Shown: positions 16,847-25,281 of the stretch, piece by piece
Position numbering within the stretch: the stretch's first letter is position 1
Layout of the letters: each line of letters opens with the position of its first letter
DNA from: Mycobacterium cookii
GTDB lineage: Bacteria > Actinomycetota > Actinomycetes > Mycobacteriales > Mycobacteriaceae
Reading direction: 5' to 3'
Length of the DNA stretch: 64,000 nucleotides
Assembly (NCBI RefSeq): GCF_010727945.1
Contig: NZ_AP022569.1
Span: 1,364,001-1,428,000 of the forward strand
The notes under the pieces: generated by a model
What the model was told of the DNA's origin: nothing
Databases searched by the model: none
What the model saw: the letters and a program-made list of their open reading frames with translations, nothing else
Made by a program: the position numbers and the translations under genes

Positions 16847-16893
16847 TGTGGGGCGGGCGGGGCTCGAACCCGCGACCAACGGATTATGAGTCC
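16847..16893 (-). repeat. exact 47-base copy of tRNA-Met 3' half (att-like)
   Basis: Identical to 25280-25326, covering the anticodon loop through the acceptor 3' strand of tRNA-Met(CAU), plus two bases past its 3' end. Identity stops abruptly in the anticodon stem, and no 5' half follows. Together with the intact tRNA it brackets 8.4 kb of DNA, as expected for attR/attL of an element integrated at a tRNA 3' end. The surrounding gene-free bases 16813-17113 hold nothing else recognisable. Confidence 0.85.
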
Positions 16894-17113
16894 CTACCGG
16901 AAGCCCTCAGCGACAGGTGGCGGGTAGCAGAACTCCGATGAAAGCGATCTACAGGAGCCACAGCACACAAATTGATCGGCGACCACATGCGACAGCTTCT
17001 GCACACCGGCTGAAGCTATGGGGTTCGAGCCTCCTTGGCTCGGTAGTCGTACCGCAGCCGCAGGGGCGCGGCGAGGGGCGAGGCGTACGCGCGAAACCTC
17101 CGACGGTTCGCGG

Positions 17114-17749
17114 TTAGTGTTCTGTCGGCGCGCCATATCGCATCGTCCAGACGGGTGCCTGGCCGGGCGTGTACTCATTGCCCGCCCAGGGCGTGCCGCT
17201 GACATGCAGATATGCATAGGGCGTGCCGTCGAACATCACCCAGGCGCCGGCATCACGCACGTTGTTCGGGAGGCCATCATGCGCCGCGCTGTAGGGCCAA
17301 AGGATCATCCAGTGCGGGCCGATCGGAATGGCGGGGCTGGTCTTGTCGAACGGGTCGGTATTGCTGTGTTGTGTTGCACCGCAGAGCATGTAGATGATTC
17401 CGGGGGCAGTGTTGGTCGGAGCCGGCTTGCTCGCCATGATGTCTAGCATCCATTGCAGCCCCATGGGATCCGCGCACATGGGCACGTCGCCGATCTTGTT
17501 CTCATCACCGGGGAAACACACCCACTGGTTGGTTCCCTGGCGTAGCACAACAGGATTGCCGTGCCCATCCATCTCTGCGATCGTGGCGTCGCGGGTGATG
17601 TGCAGTGGACCCGACGACATCGCGCGCGATATTTTGGCGGCGAGTATCTGTTCGTCCCTGGATGCCGCGTGGAGTTCTCCGGCGTGCAACGCCGTGATCG
17701 CGCTGTTGCTATAGCTTCCCGATGCTCCATGCGGTTCGATGTGGGCCAT
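17114..17749 (-). CDS. uncharacterised protein, nitrilase operon
   Basis: A 211-residue soluble protein of a family I do not recognise. Visible segments are an N-terminal helix with histidines (MAHIEPHGASGSYSNSAITA), a central strand-rich part (PVVLRQGTNQWVCFPGDE), and a C-terminal part with PHWMILWPYSAAHDGLP and the motif GTPYAYLHVSGTPWAGNEY. It carries three cysteines, with no CxxC pattern. It starts 12 bases after the preceding gene stops and is the last gene of a six-gene operon headed by the nitrilase, so it probably takes part in the same pathway. No function is assigned. Confidence 0.75.
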   Translation of the reverse strand: MAHIEPHGASGSYSNSAITALHAGELHAASRDEQILAAKISRAMSSGPLHITRDATIAEMDGHGNPVVLRQGTNQWVCFPGDENKIGDVPMCADPMGLQWMLDIMASKPAPTNTAPGIIYMLCGATQHSNTDPFDKTSPAIPIGPHWMILWPYSAAHDGLPNNVRDAGAWVMFDGTPYAYLHVSGTPWAGNEYTPGQAPVWTMRYGAPTEH

Positions 17750-17761
17750 GATGCGCTCCTC

Positions 17762-18490
17762 TCAAATGTTGTTTCGGCGCAGGGTGATCTGACTCATGTC
17801 GATCGCGATCAGCAGCGGCTCCGGGACCAGCTGGTAGTCGCCCTCCCAGCCGTAGACCCGCCGCTTGGTGGGGATGATGATCCCGTCGACGTCGCGATAG
17901 TCGCTGGCGTAGTTCAACCCGGCTGCGCCACCCAGGATGTCGACCGTGTAGTCCTGACGGCGCAGCAGCCCGTCCGGGCCAAAGCAGAAGATCTGTTCGC
18001 GGGTATGGCTTTTGATGTGATCGGGAAACATCACCCTTAGCCGCCGGCACGGTTCACCGTCGACCTCGATGGGGCTGATCTCGTCGGTGACGAATCCGGG
18101 CCAGGTGAAGACGAATGGCGTGTTCAGATACGTCCAGAGCGCCTCCCCGCTGAAGTAGGCGACGTGCAGGTCGTCCCACGGGGTGGCGAGCACGTGCCCG
18201 TCAAACGACCGCTCCGGGTCCGCACGTGACTGCACGGTCATGCCGTCAGCGCGTTGCATCGCGACGCGGGAGGGCTCGAAGATCGAGCGCTTGTCTTGAC
18301 CGACGAAGTCCATCGTCAGCAGCTCGCGCGTGGTGTCGACCTGGAAGCGGACGTCCTTGAGCTCATCGCCTTTGCCCTTGACGAACCAGGTCGCCCCGGT
18401 GATCGACGCGGCGACGTTGACCGATGTGACACTGTTCCACCGGTCCATGCCGCCGTGCGCCGCGACCACCTCGGCGAGCAGATCGCCCAT
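17762..18490 (-). CDS. uncharacterised beta-rich protein, nitrilase operon
   Basis: A 242-residue protein without signal peptide or membrane segment. It begins LLAEVVAAHGGMDRWNSV, an opening seen in LolA-like lipid- or ligand-binding proteins, and continues as alternating strands with many aromatic residues (VFTWPGFVTDEI, EQIFCFGPDGLLRRQDYTVDILGG, GIIIPTKRRVYGW). A hydrophobic-ligand-binding beta barrel is a plausible reading but is only inferred. It starts three bases after the NmrA-like gene ends, so the two are cotranscribed. Confidence 0.75.
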   Translation of the reverse strand: MGDLLAEVVAAHGGMDRWNSVTSVNVAASITGATWFVKGKGDELKDVRFQVDTTRELLTMDFVGQDKRSIFEPSRVAMQRADGMTVQSRADPERSFDGHVLATPWDDLHVAYFSGEALWTYLNTPFVFTWPGFVTDEISPIEVDGEPCRRLRVMFPDHIKSHTREQIFCFGPDGLLRRQDYTVDILGGAAGLNYASDYRDVDGIIIPTKRRVYGWEGDYQLVPEPLLIAIDMSQITLRRNNI

Positions 18491-18493
18491 TAC

Positions 18494-19405
18494 CTATGAG
18501 AACAGGTCTGGATGTTCGGCGACGTATTCGCCAACCGTGGAAGCCTGCTGCCCCGTGAGCTTTTCGACGTCATCGGTGGCTCGGTCGTAGCGTCCGGCCC
18601 GGTGCAGGAGCGCCATCGTGGTGAGGTGCTGCTGCAGGTGCTCGGGCAGGCCGAGCGGTTTGAGGACTTCCTGGACCCAGGTCTCATGCGGAATGTCGGA
18701 ACCTTGTATCGGCCGGTGCAGTCCCCGTGCGTATTCGGCTGCCAGCCGGTCGATGTCCAGGCTGGTGGGCCCGGTCAACTCGTAGATGTTCCCGATACGG
18801 TCGGCGGGGTCGACGAGCACTGCCGCGACCGCGCGGGCCACGTCGCTGGCGGCAATCGGCGAGGTTCGGCCGGTTCCGAAGGGCAGCACCAACAGGTTTC
18901 GATCCCGCAGCGACGGCGCGGCGAACCAGGTAAAGATCGGATTGTCCAAAAACGCCGTCGGTCTGATGTGCACCACCGGTATTCCCGACCAGTTCAAGAC
19001 GTGCTCGGCGAGGTAGTGCAGCCGATGTTGGTGCGACTCCCCCTCGCTGGTCAGCGTCATCTGCGACACCGTCATCTGAGACATGTTCGCGACCACCTCC
19101 AGGTGGCCGTATTCCAGTGCGGCATCGCAGATTACGGCTGTCGCCGTCAGGTAGTCCGGCGAAACGCTCATCGAAAAGAACATGCGATCGACGCGGGCCA
19201 TGGCGTTGACGACATCTCGCGGTTCGGTCAAGTCCCCGACGACCACTTCAGCGCCGAGTTCGCGCAGCGGATCGGCACGAGCATCGTCGTGATGGACCAA
19301 CGCGCGCACGCGGTTTCCACCCGCGCGCAGTTGCTCGATCACTTGTCTGCTGACCCCACCGGTGCCCCCACCCGCGCCGGTGATCAGATACAAGGGCGTA
19401 CTCAT
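18494..19405 (-). CDS. NmrA-like NAD(P)-binding protein
   Basis: A 303-residue atypical short-chain-dehydrogenase fold. The dinucleotide loop is TGAGGGTGGVSRQVIEQL near the N-terminus, followed by a basic strand end VRALVHHDDAR that favours NADP(H). The usual SDR Tyr-x-x-x-Lys is not evident: the equivalent region reads HRLHYLAEHVLNWSGIPVVHIRP. It may therefore be a redox sensor, or a reductase using other residues. It sits fourth in the nitrilase operon, nine bases after the second NTF2-like gene. Confidence 0.86.
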   Translation of the reverse strand: MSTPLYLITGAGGGTGGVSRQVIEQLRAGGNRVRALVHHDDARADPLRELGAEVVVGDLTEPRDVVNAMARVDRMFFSMSVSPDYLTATAVICDAALEYGHLEVVANMSQMTVSQMTLTSEGESHQHRLHYLAEHVLNWSGIPVVHIRPTAFLDNPIFTWFAAPSLRDRNLLVLPFGTGRTSPIAASDVARAVAAVLVDPADRIGNIYELTGPTSLDIDRLAAEYARGLHRPIQGSDIPHETWVQEVLKPLGLPEHLQQHLTTMALLHRAGRYDRATDDVEKLTGQQASTVGEYVAEHPDLFS

Positions 19406-19414
19406 GCTCGCTCC

Positions 19415-19807
19415 TTAGGGTGTGCCTTCCCAGTGTTTGGCAAGAGGGGTGCCGGCGAATCTCTCGAGCATCGCGCGGGACATCTCCAGCACAGAACTGC
19501 GCGGCCGGTGATTGACCACTAGTCGCTGGGCCTTCCCGTCGGCATTGAAGACAACCAGAACGATGACGCGCAGCGGCACACCGCGAACCGATGACGTGTA
19601 GTCCTCAAGGAAGCTGTTGTCCCCGCATCGCCCGGCGTAGTGGAACTCTTGAAACTCGTAGATCTCTTTGGCGGCGACCACGACTTCATGGACGGCCGCA
19701 GCGCCCTGGATGGCGCCGTCCCACGCCGGCCCCTCCCCCGTCACGTCGTCGGCCAGATTGCCCAACCACGCCGGGTAATAAGGCGTTCCCAGATATGTCG
19801 ATGCCAT
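19415..19807 (-). CDS. NTF2/SnoaL-like protein, copy 2 of a tandem pair
   Basis: A 130-residue small alpha+beta-barrel-type protein, about 60 percent identical by eye to the adjacent upstream gene product (128 residues). Shared segments include the PYYP-x-WL-x-NLADDVT opening, QEF-x-YAG-x-CG, EDY-x-SSVRGVP, NHRPRS and the ending AKHW-x-GTP. SnoaL-like folds serve as small isomerases, cyclases or dehydratases. The ATG at 19807 overlaps the TAA of the first copy by one base. The pair probably arose by tandem duplication and may form a heterodimer. Confidence 0.8.
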   Translation of the reverse strand: MASTYLGTPYYPAWLGNLADDVTGEGPAWDGAIQGAAAVHEVVVAAKEIYEFQEFHYAGRCGDNSFLEDYTSSVRGVPLRVIVLVVFNADGKAQRLVVNHRPRSSVLEMSRAMLERFAGTPLAKHWEGTP

Positions 19808-20193
19808 TACGGGGTGCCTTTCCAATGCTTGGCGTGCGGGGTGTCGGCGAAGGTTTCGAGCATCACGCGGGAAAAGTTCAACATCGCGCTGCGGGGCCGG
19901 TGGTTCACCACCACGTGCTGGGTCTGCCCGTCGGTGTTGAAGGTGACCAGCACGACGACGTAGGTCGGCACCCCGCGAACCGAGCTCGAATAGTCCTCGA
20001 CGTAACCGCTTTCGCCGCAGGGACCGGCGTAGGTGAACTCTTGGTGCTCGTACTGTTCGCGAGCTTTGCCCAAGATGAAGCGGACAGCCTCGGCGCCGTG
20101 CGCGGTGCCGTCCATCGCCGCGGCCTCGAGGGTGACGTCGTCGGCCAGGTTGTCCAACCAGATTGGGTAGTAAGGCTTTCCCATGTACGTCAT
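19807..20193 (-). CDS. NTF2/SnoaL-like protein, copy 1 of a tandem pair
   Basis: A 128-residue NTF2-like protein with the same layout as its downstream paralogue. Its start codon overlaps the stop of the nitrilase gene (ATGA), so it is translated with it. The conserved acidic and aromatic residues (DNLADDVT, QEFTYAGPCGES, VEDYSSSVRGVP) would line the barrel pocket. The close link to a nitrilase suggests that it acts on the nitrile substrate or the acid product. This is inference. Confidence 0.8.
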   Translation of the reverse strand: MTYMGKPYYPIWLDNLADDVTLEAAAMDGTAHGAEAVRFILGKAREQYEHQEFTYAGPCGESGYVEDYSSSVRGVPTYVVVLVTFNTDGQTQHVVVNHRPRSAMLNFSRVMLETFADTPHAKHWKGTP

Positions 20194-21215
20194 ACGACGC
20201 CTCCGTCAACCGACGTCGTCACCGGATCAGTGAGTAACATCGCGCTCTCCTGAGGGTCAGGCACGATAGACGATCCTGGAAACCGTCGATGGATGTAGGC
20301 ACTGGGCGTGTGATCGATGAGGAGACTTAGCAATTCGGGCCGGCTGTAGTGTCCGACGGAGTCCATGAAGGCCTTGCGTTTGTCGATCAACGTAAAGTCC
20401 AGATCCCCGATCACCTCGCCTTGACCAGAACGCAGGGGCTCACCGAGCGGCTCACCTTGCGGTGTGATGATCGCGGTGAAGCAGCCACCCGAGATCGGCC
20501 CTATCGGGCAACCCGTGTCCGCCATGAGCTGCGCCTGCTGATCGGGATCGAGCCAGGCGGTTGCCACGACCACGAAGACACCCGATTCGAGCGCATGGTT
20601 GCGTACCTGGACTTCGGCCTGCCGGGCAAACAGGTCGCCGAAAATGGATCCCGGGAACATCGCCGAATGAATTTGCTCGCCGTCGGCGATCAGCGCGTAG
20701 CGGGCCAGCGGGTTGTAGTGCTCCCAACAGGCCAGCTGGCCGATGCGACCCACGGCGCTGTCGACGGCTCGAAGTCCGCTGCCATCGCCTTGGCCCCAGA
20801 TGATGCGTTCGTGATAGGTCGGAGTGATCTTTCGGCGACGCTGGATCAGCGCTCCGTCCGCATCGAAAAGCAGCTGGGTGTTGAACAGTGAGCCGCCGTC
20901 GCGCTCGTTCACGCCGATGGAGACCACCATTCCGGCGCGGCTTGCGGCGTCGGCGATTGCCTGTGTCGCCGGCGATGGCACGGTGACGGCCTCTTGCATG
21001 AGCCGTATTTGCTCGGGCAGCATTTGGTACGGGGGCTGCACAAACGAAAAATACGGATAATTGGGAACGACAGTCTCCGGAAAAGTCGCGAATTGCACGC
21101 CACGCGTTGCCAGTTCGTCGATCTTCGCAACGACGCGCTCGATGGTCCCGTCACGGCTGTACAGCTCAGGACGCAGCTGGACTGCCGCTGCCCGGATTGT
21201 GGTCACCGCGCCCAT
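20190..21215 (-). CDS. nitrilase (carbon-nitrogen hydrolase family)
   Basis: A 341-residue nitrilase, which hydrolyses a nitrile to a carboxylic acid and ammonia. The triad is complete: Glu47 in FPETVVPNYPYFSF, Lys129 in RRRKITPTYHER with the supporting Glu136, and Cys163 in LACWEHYNPLARYAL. The PNYPYFSF and CWEHYNPL signatures mark true nitrilases, as opposed to amidases or cyanide dihydratases. It is the first gene of an operon with two NTF2-like genes, an NmrA-like gene and two unknown genes. The natural nitrile is unknown. The operon lies in the tRNA-bracketed segment. Confidence 0.93.
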   Translation of the reverse strand: MGAVTTIRAAAVQLRPELYSRDGTIERVVAKIDELATRGVQFATFPETVVPNYPYFSFVQPPYQMLPEQIRLMQEAVTVPSPATQAIADAASRAGMVVSIGVNERDGGSLFNTQLLFDADGALIQRRRKITPTYHERIIWGQGDGSGLRAVDSAVGRIGQLACWEHYNPLARYALIADGEQIHSAMFPGSIFGDLFARQAEVQVRNHALESGVFVVVATAWLDPDQQAQLMADTGCPIGPISGGCFTAIITPQGEPLGEPLRSGQGEVIGDLDFTLIDKRKAFMDSVGHYSRPELLSLLIDHTPSAYIHRRFPGSSIVPDPQESAMLLTDPVTTSVDGGVV

Positions 21216-21331
21216 CCTCTCCTCGAATTGCGTTCTACTGGCAGGCAGGACGGCGTGCCTTCAGCGGCGTTCTGCGGGTTGGGTCGATCGCGACGACGGC
21301 CGAGGCTGGGTCGTCGGCAAGCAAATTCGGA

Positions 21332-21367
21332 GTTGATATGGCTACTGAAGCGGTGACCGATATCAAC
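21332..21367. promoter_or_regulatory. inverted repeat upstream of nitrilase operon
   Basis: GTTGATAT and ATATCAAC form a perfect 8-base inverted repeat separated by 20 bases, about 115-150 bases upstream of the nitrilase start and downstream of the MDR gene stop. It may be an operator of the nitrilase operon, or two half-sites one turn apart. It was found by symmetry alone. Confidence 0.35.
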
Positions 21368-21472
21368 CCAGTTGATTGCGGGTGTCCAGATGGGCTCAGC
21401 GTACTGGTTGAACGACCACGGCAAAAGGAGAATTATTTGCTGAGTGGCGGGCGCGCGTTTTGCCTCGCGCTT

Positions 21473-22492
21473 TTACGTTCTGAACACCAGCAGCGGTTTG
21501 CCCCCGTGCGCGGGCGCTTCGGCCAAATAAACCGCCTCACTGAACTTTTCGACAGGGATCGGCTGCCCCTCAGCCACCCGTAGCGCACCGCTGTCGACGA
21601 GCTGAAGTGTCCGGTCGATCGTTGCGGCCATCCGATCCTTTGGGGTCTGGTTGAACCAGCGGAACAGCCAGAACCCCCGAACGGTCTTGGTTTCGTAGAT
21701 CAGCGAGCGGGCGAAGATGGGGATGGTGAGTTTGTTGGGTTCGGTTTGCCGATGCGTGGACAACGCACCGAAGACCACCAACTCACCATCCGGTGCCAAT
21801 GCGCGCGACACATCCGCGCCGACCTGACCGCTAACGCAGTCGATCGCCTTGGAGACTCCATCGGCGCCGGCGATCTCGGCCACCCGTTCGCGCAGGTCCT
21901 CGTCTTCGGTGCAGATCACCGCGGTGCCGCCCAGCGCGAGGATTTCCTCGACAGCCGAGCGACGACGGACCACGTTGAGAGTTTTGAAGCCGACGTGGGT
22001 TCCTAGTTGGATGACCGATTGGCCCACGATTGAGCCGGCTGCGGTCTGCAAAAGCCATTCACCCGGCCGAACATCGAGCTTTTCACTGGTCAAGATGACG
22101 GCGGTGAGCGGATTGCTGAGAATCTGGGCGGCGGTGGAATCGCTCATGCCCGCGGGTACAGGCAGCACTCGGTCGGCATCGGCAACGACGTGTTCCTGCC
22201 AGGTGCCCGTGACTCCGATTGTGATGACGCGCTGCCCGATGGTCAATCCCTGTGCACTGCTCCCGATTTCGTCGATCACACCAACGGATTCGATTCCGGG
22301 CACGGAGGGAAACTCCGGGGTAAATCCGTATCTGCCGCGGACGGTGTGTAGATCGCTGGCCTCAACCGGTGCAGCTGTTACCCGGATCCGGACCTGGCCG
22401 ATGCCAGGCTCCGGAATTGGGCGGGCCTGTAGCTGCAGGACCTCGGACGGTTCGCCTACCTTCTCGGCAACGACAGACCGCATGGTTGCCAT
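21473..22492 (-). CDS. MDR-superfamily zinc-binding-type reductase (MECR/ETR-like)
   Basis: A 339-residue medium-chain dehydrogenase/reductase. The N-terminal GroES-like domain (PEPGIGQVRIRVTAAPVEASDLH, FPSVPGIESVGVI) lacks the cysteine ligands of true zinc alcohol dehydrogenases. The Rossmann part has LQTAAGSIVGQSVIQLG and the Arg-rich NVVRRR, which favours NADPH. This pattern fits 2-enoyl-thioester reductase or quinone-oxidoreductase-like enzymes. GGAGGGG precedes the ATG at 22492. It is codirectional with the nitrilase operon but separated by about 257 bases. Confidence 0.86.
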   Translation of the reverse strand: MATMRSVVAEKVGEPSEVLQLQARPIPEPGIGQVRIRVTAAPVEASDLHTVRGRYGFTPEFPSVPGIESVGVIDEIGSSAQGLTIGQRVITIGVTGTWQEHVVADADRVLPVPAGMSDSTAAQILSNPLTAVILTSEKLDVRPGEWLLQTAAGSIVGQSVIQLGTHVGFKTLNVVRRRSAVEEILALGGTAVICTEDEDLRERVAEIAGADGVSKAIDCVSGQVGADVSRALAPDGELVVFGALSTHRQTEPNKLTIPIFARSLIYETKTVRGFWLFRWFNQTPKDRMAATIDRTLQLVDSGALRVAEGQPIPVEKFSEAVYLAEAPAHGGKPLLVFRT

Positions 22493-22580
22493 CCTGGCCC
22501 CTCCTTCGGGTCCACTGGATCGGAGCGGCCAGCTCCAATGCCATCACGGCGGCCGTGTTGAGATCTTCTGATTTGAGCAC

Positions 22581-22748
22581 TCAGCAGGCGGCTGGCCTCA
22601 GGCGTTGAGCGTAATAGGCCGGCTCCAGCGCGGCCGGTGGGGCGTCAGGCAGTTCGCGCTCGAACTCCGAGTCCAGGCCATCTTAGTCCGAGGTCACCAC
22701 CAGTTCGTAGCCACCCTCCTCGAGAAACTTCCGCAACCCCAGCGCCCC
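22581..22748 (-). pseudogene. fdh: remnant of NAD-dependent formate dehydrogenase
   Basis: Between the regulator gene and the MDR gene, the minus strand encodes GALGLRKFLEEGGYELVVTSD, then TAA at 22683-22685, then DGLDSEFERELPDA. This matches the N-terminal region of NAD-dependent formate dehydrogenase as I remember it (GALGLRKF, VVTSDKDGPDSEFERELPDA), with the lysine codon turned into a stop. After that the match fades (PAYYAQRL resembles the following PAYLTAERI with an internal loss) and ends at a TGA. Only about 56 codons of a roughly 390-codon gene survive. Confidence 0.72.
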
Positions 22749-22753
22749 AGGGG

Positions 22754-23557
22754 TTATGAGGCTGCGAGTGCCTCGAGTGCTTTTGCCGAATCACTGCCCG
22801 GCTCGGGATAGTAAATGAATACCTGAGTGTCGGAGTCGGGAACGCTGAGCCTCGTGCGGCGAAGGTAGAGATCACCCGCCACCGGATGTCGCATGTGGAG
22901 GATGCCGGTGCGGTATCCAACATCTGCGCGTGCCCAGAGTTCGCGGAATCGGTCGCTGGCTGCCGAGAGTTCGTCGACCAGGGCGCGTAAGCGAGGATCA
23001 CCCATATCGCCGGCCGCGGATTCCCGTAAGCCACTCACTGCGACCTCAGTTGCCTCGTCCCAGTCGACGAAAAAATCGCGAGCAACCGGTGCCAGCATCC
23101 GCCACCGCAAGAAGTTCTCGCCGGGGGCGAACCCTGGTGACAACGCGCGGGCGATCGCATTGGCGGCCAACACATCCTGGTATCGGTTGGTGACGATTGC
23201 TGGAAGCGAGATCTGGTCAATCAATTGGTCCAGACCGTCAGCCGCGGTCTCTGCAACAGGTCGAGGGCTATGCGCCGCCCGCAAGCCCGCAAGCCGATGC
23301 AGATGTTCGGTGGCTTTGATATCCAGTCGCAGCGCCCGGGCGAGCGCATCGAGCACCTGTATGGACGGGTGCTGGTCACGGCCTTGCTCGAGTCGCAGGT
23401 AGTAGTCGACGCTAATCCCGGCGAGCATCGCCAATTCCTCGCGGCGCAGTCCCGGGACGCGCCGGCGAGATCCGGAATCCAACCCGACATCCTCGGGGCG
23501 GATTTGTTCCCGGCGTGCGCGCAGAAAGTCACCCAGTGCGCTGGCAGTTGCCGACAT
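22754..23557 (-). CDS. XRE-type regulator with MmyB-like ligand domain
   Basis: A 267-residue regulator. The N-terminal helix-turn-helix is of the Streptomyces-type XRE class (FLRARREQIRPEDVGL, RRVPGLRREELAMLAGISVDYYLRLEQGRDQHPS), and the C-terminal half is the MmyB-like PAS-fold domain (LPAIVTNRYQDVLAANAIARAL, then HMRHPVAGDLYLRRTRLSVPDSDTQVFIYYPEPGS). Such regulators often sit beside the reductase genes they control. It is divergent from the SRPBCC/MDR pair at 23695-25158, with about 137 bases between starts. Confidence 0.9.
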   Translation of the reverse strand: MSATASALGDFLRARREQIRPEDVGLDSGSRRRVPGLRREELAMLAGISVDYYLRLEQGRDQHPSIQVLDALARALRLDIKATEHLHRLAGLRAAHSPRPVAETAADGLDQLIDQISLPAIVTNRYQDVLAANAIARALSPGFAPGENFLRWRMLAPVARDFFVDWDEATEVAVSGLRESAAGDMGDPRLRALVDELSAASDRFRELWARADVGYRTGILHMRHPVAGDLYLRRTRLSVPDSDTQVFIYYPEPGSDSAKALEALAAS

Positions 23558-23694
23558 TGCCCGATCTTAAGGCTGTCCCTCGTACTACCAGGATCAATAG
23601 GGCTTGCCTAGCGGGTTGCACGCAGGAATTCACGTTAGCGAGGAGGCGCTTCCCGTTGATGAAAACATCAACTTTAGCGAGCAAGGAGGACACA

Positions 23695-24153
23695 ATGTCC
23701 ACGCTTCACTTCCACCGGTCGACAATATCTACCCCGGGTGAGTTCATCGCCGGGCTCACTGACTTCGGACCGGGCCGTTCGGAGCTGTTTCCGAATAGCG
23801 CCGACGCCGACCTCCGGGTGCACTACAAGGGCGCGCGTGGCGCCGATGTCACCGAAGGCTCAGGCGGCATCTGGGAACGCCTGCACTACGACTGGTCCGA
23901 TCCCCACCGAGTCACGCTGACGACCACCGACTCGAACACCTGGGGAGGCGCGTCGGGTTACGTCTACACCCTCAGCCCGCGGCCCGACGGCACCACGAAT
24001 GTGGACGTTGTCATTGTCCGCGAAGGCAAGAACTTCAAAGGGCGCGTCCTGGCGGCCGTCGTCGGAACGATCGGCAAGGGCGTGTTGAGGAAGGCGTTCG
24101 TTCACAGCGTCGAGGCCATCGAGACGCGCAGCGACGCCGAAATTCAGCGATAA
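23695..24153 (+). CDS. SRPBCC-like protein
   Basis: A 152-residue protein with the look of a START/SRPBCC hydrophobic-ligand domain: an initial strand LHFHRSTI, helices (GEFIAGLTDFG), strands around ERLHYDWSDPHRVTLTTTD, GYVYTLSPRPDGTTNVDVVIVREG, and a long C-terminal helix. The family call is moderate. The start is decided by AGGAGG four bases before the ATG at 23695. The MDR gene follows after 39 bases, so both are probably one transcript under the divergent XRE regulator. Confidence 0.82.
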   Translation: MSTLHFHRSTISTPGEFIAGLTDFGPGRSELFPNSADADLRVHYKGARGADVTEGSGGIWERLHYDWSDPHRVTLTTTDSNTWGGASGYVYTLSPRPDGTTNVDVVIVREGKNFKGRVLAAVVGTIGKGVLRKAFVHSVEAIETRSDAEIQR

Positions 24154-24192
24154 CTGCGGTCAAGATCACCCAGGCGAGCGAGAGGAATTGAT

Positions 24193-25158
24193 ATGCGCGC
24201 CATCCAGATTGAACAGTTCGGCGACCCCGCAGAGGTGCTGCGCGTCGTCGACATCGACGAGCCGCCGCCACCGGGACCGCATGAGGTGCTCGTGAGCGTT
24301 GAGTTCTCGCCGTTGAACAAACACGACCTGCTGGTTGTCACCGGCATGCTGGCGCGACCACCCCTGCCCCACATACCCGGCGCAGAGGGTGTCGCCCGCG
24401 TGCTTGCCACTGGCGCCGGGGTCGATGGACTTCAAGTCGGCGATCTGGTCGTGCTACCCCTGTATGCGGGTGCGTGGCGCGAGCGGCTCGTCGTGCCCGC
24501 CGACGGCCTGTTTGCACTCCCCTCCAGCGGCGACATCGAGCAGTACTCGATGCTGGGCAGCAACCCGCCGACAGCCGGGTTGATGCTCAGTGAATGCACC
24601 GCCCTAACGCCCGGTGACTGGGTGGTGCAAAACGCCGCGAATTCCGGTGTGGGACGGTCATTGATCGCGCTAGCCAAACTTCGTGGACTGAAGACGATCA
24701 ACCTGGCGCGGGACGACGCAACGTTCGCCGAACTCACAGCAGCTGGGGCCGACGTGGTCCACGCTGATGACCCCGATGCGGTCAGCGACGTTCGAGCAGT
24801 GATCGGTGACGCCCGAGTGGCGCTGGCAGTTGATGCCGTCGGTGGTCCGGGCGTGGCGCGGCTGCTCGAATTGCTCTCGGACGGTGGATCGTTGGTCAGC
24901 TATTCCTGGGCCAGGGACGAACCCATGTGGATCGACACCTCGATGCTGGTCGCCAAGCACCTCAGCGTCCGCGGATTCTTTGTCGGCGACTTCGACTACC
25001 GCGACAAGGTGGTGCCCGTCATCCGTGAGGCGGCACCGCTTGTGGCCGACGGCACCCTCGTTGTCCCCGTGGCGGCCGTGTACCCCGTGGAGCACATCCA
25101 GGACGCGGTGCAACATCTCCTCCGCGGCGGCAAGATCCTGCTGAACGTCGCGGGGTGA
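24193..25158 (+). CDS. MDR-superfamily oxidoreductase (quinone-reductase/ETR-like)
   Basis: A 321-residue NADPH-dependent reductase of the zinc-independent MDR class. The N-terminal domain carries PPPPGPHEVLVSVEFSPLNKHDLLVVTG and the cofactor loop QNAANSGVGRSLIALAKLRGL, with INLARDD after it. No structural zinc cysteines are present. It is a distant paralogue of the gene at 21473. GAGAGGAA lies upstream of the ATG at 24193. Together with the SRPBCC-like gene it forms the last operon before the tRNA-Met gene. Confidence 0.87.
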   Translation: MRAIQIEQFGDPAEVLRVVDIDEPPPPGPHEVLVSVEFSPLNKHDLLVVTGMLARPPLPHIPGAEGVARVLATGAGVDGLQVGDLVVLPLYAGAWRERLVVPADGLFALPSSGDIEQYSMLGSNPPTAGLMLSECTALTPGDWVVQNAANSGVGRSLIALAKLRGLKTINLARDDATFAELTAAGADVVHADDPDAVSDVRAVIGDARVALAVDAVGGPGVARLLELLSDGGSLVSYSWARDEPMWIDTSMLVAKHLSVRGFFVGDFDYRDKVVPVIREAAPLVADGTLVVPVAAVYPVEHIQDAVQHLLRGGKILLNVAG

Positions 25159-25281
25159 CGGTTAGCTAGCGCGCGGACCTTTCCACCGCGATCCCGCCGC
25201 GCGCCGCGACGACGCCGCGACGGGAGGCCCGATCGAACCGATCCGGCGGCCTAGAATAAGCCTTCTACCAGCACTTATGTG

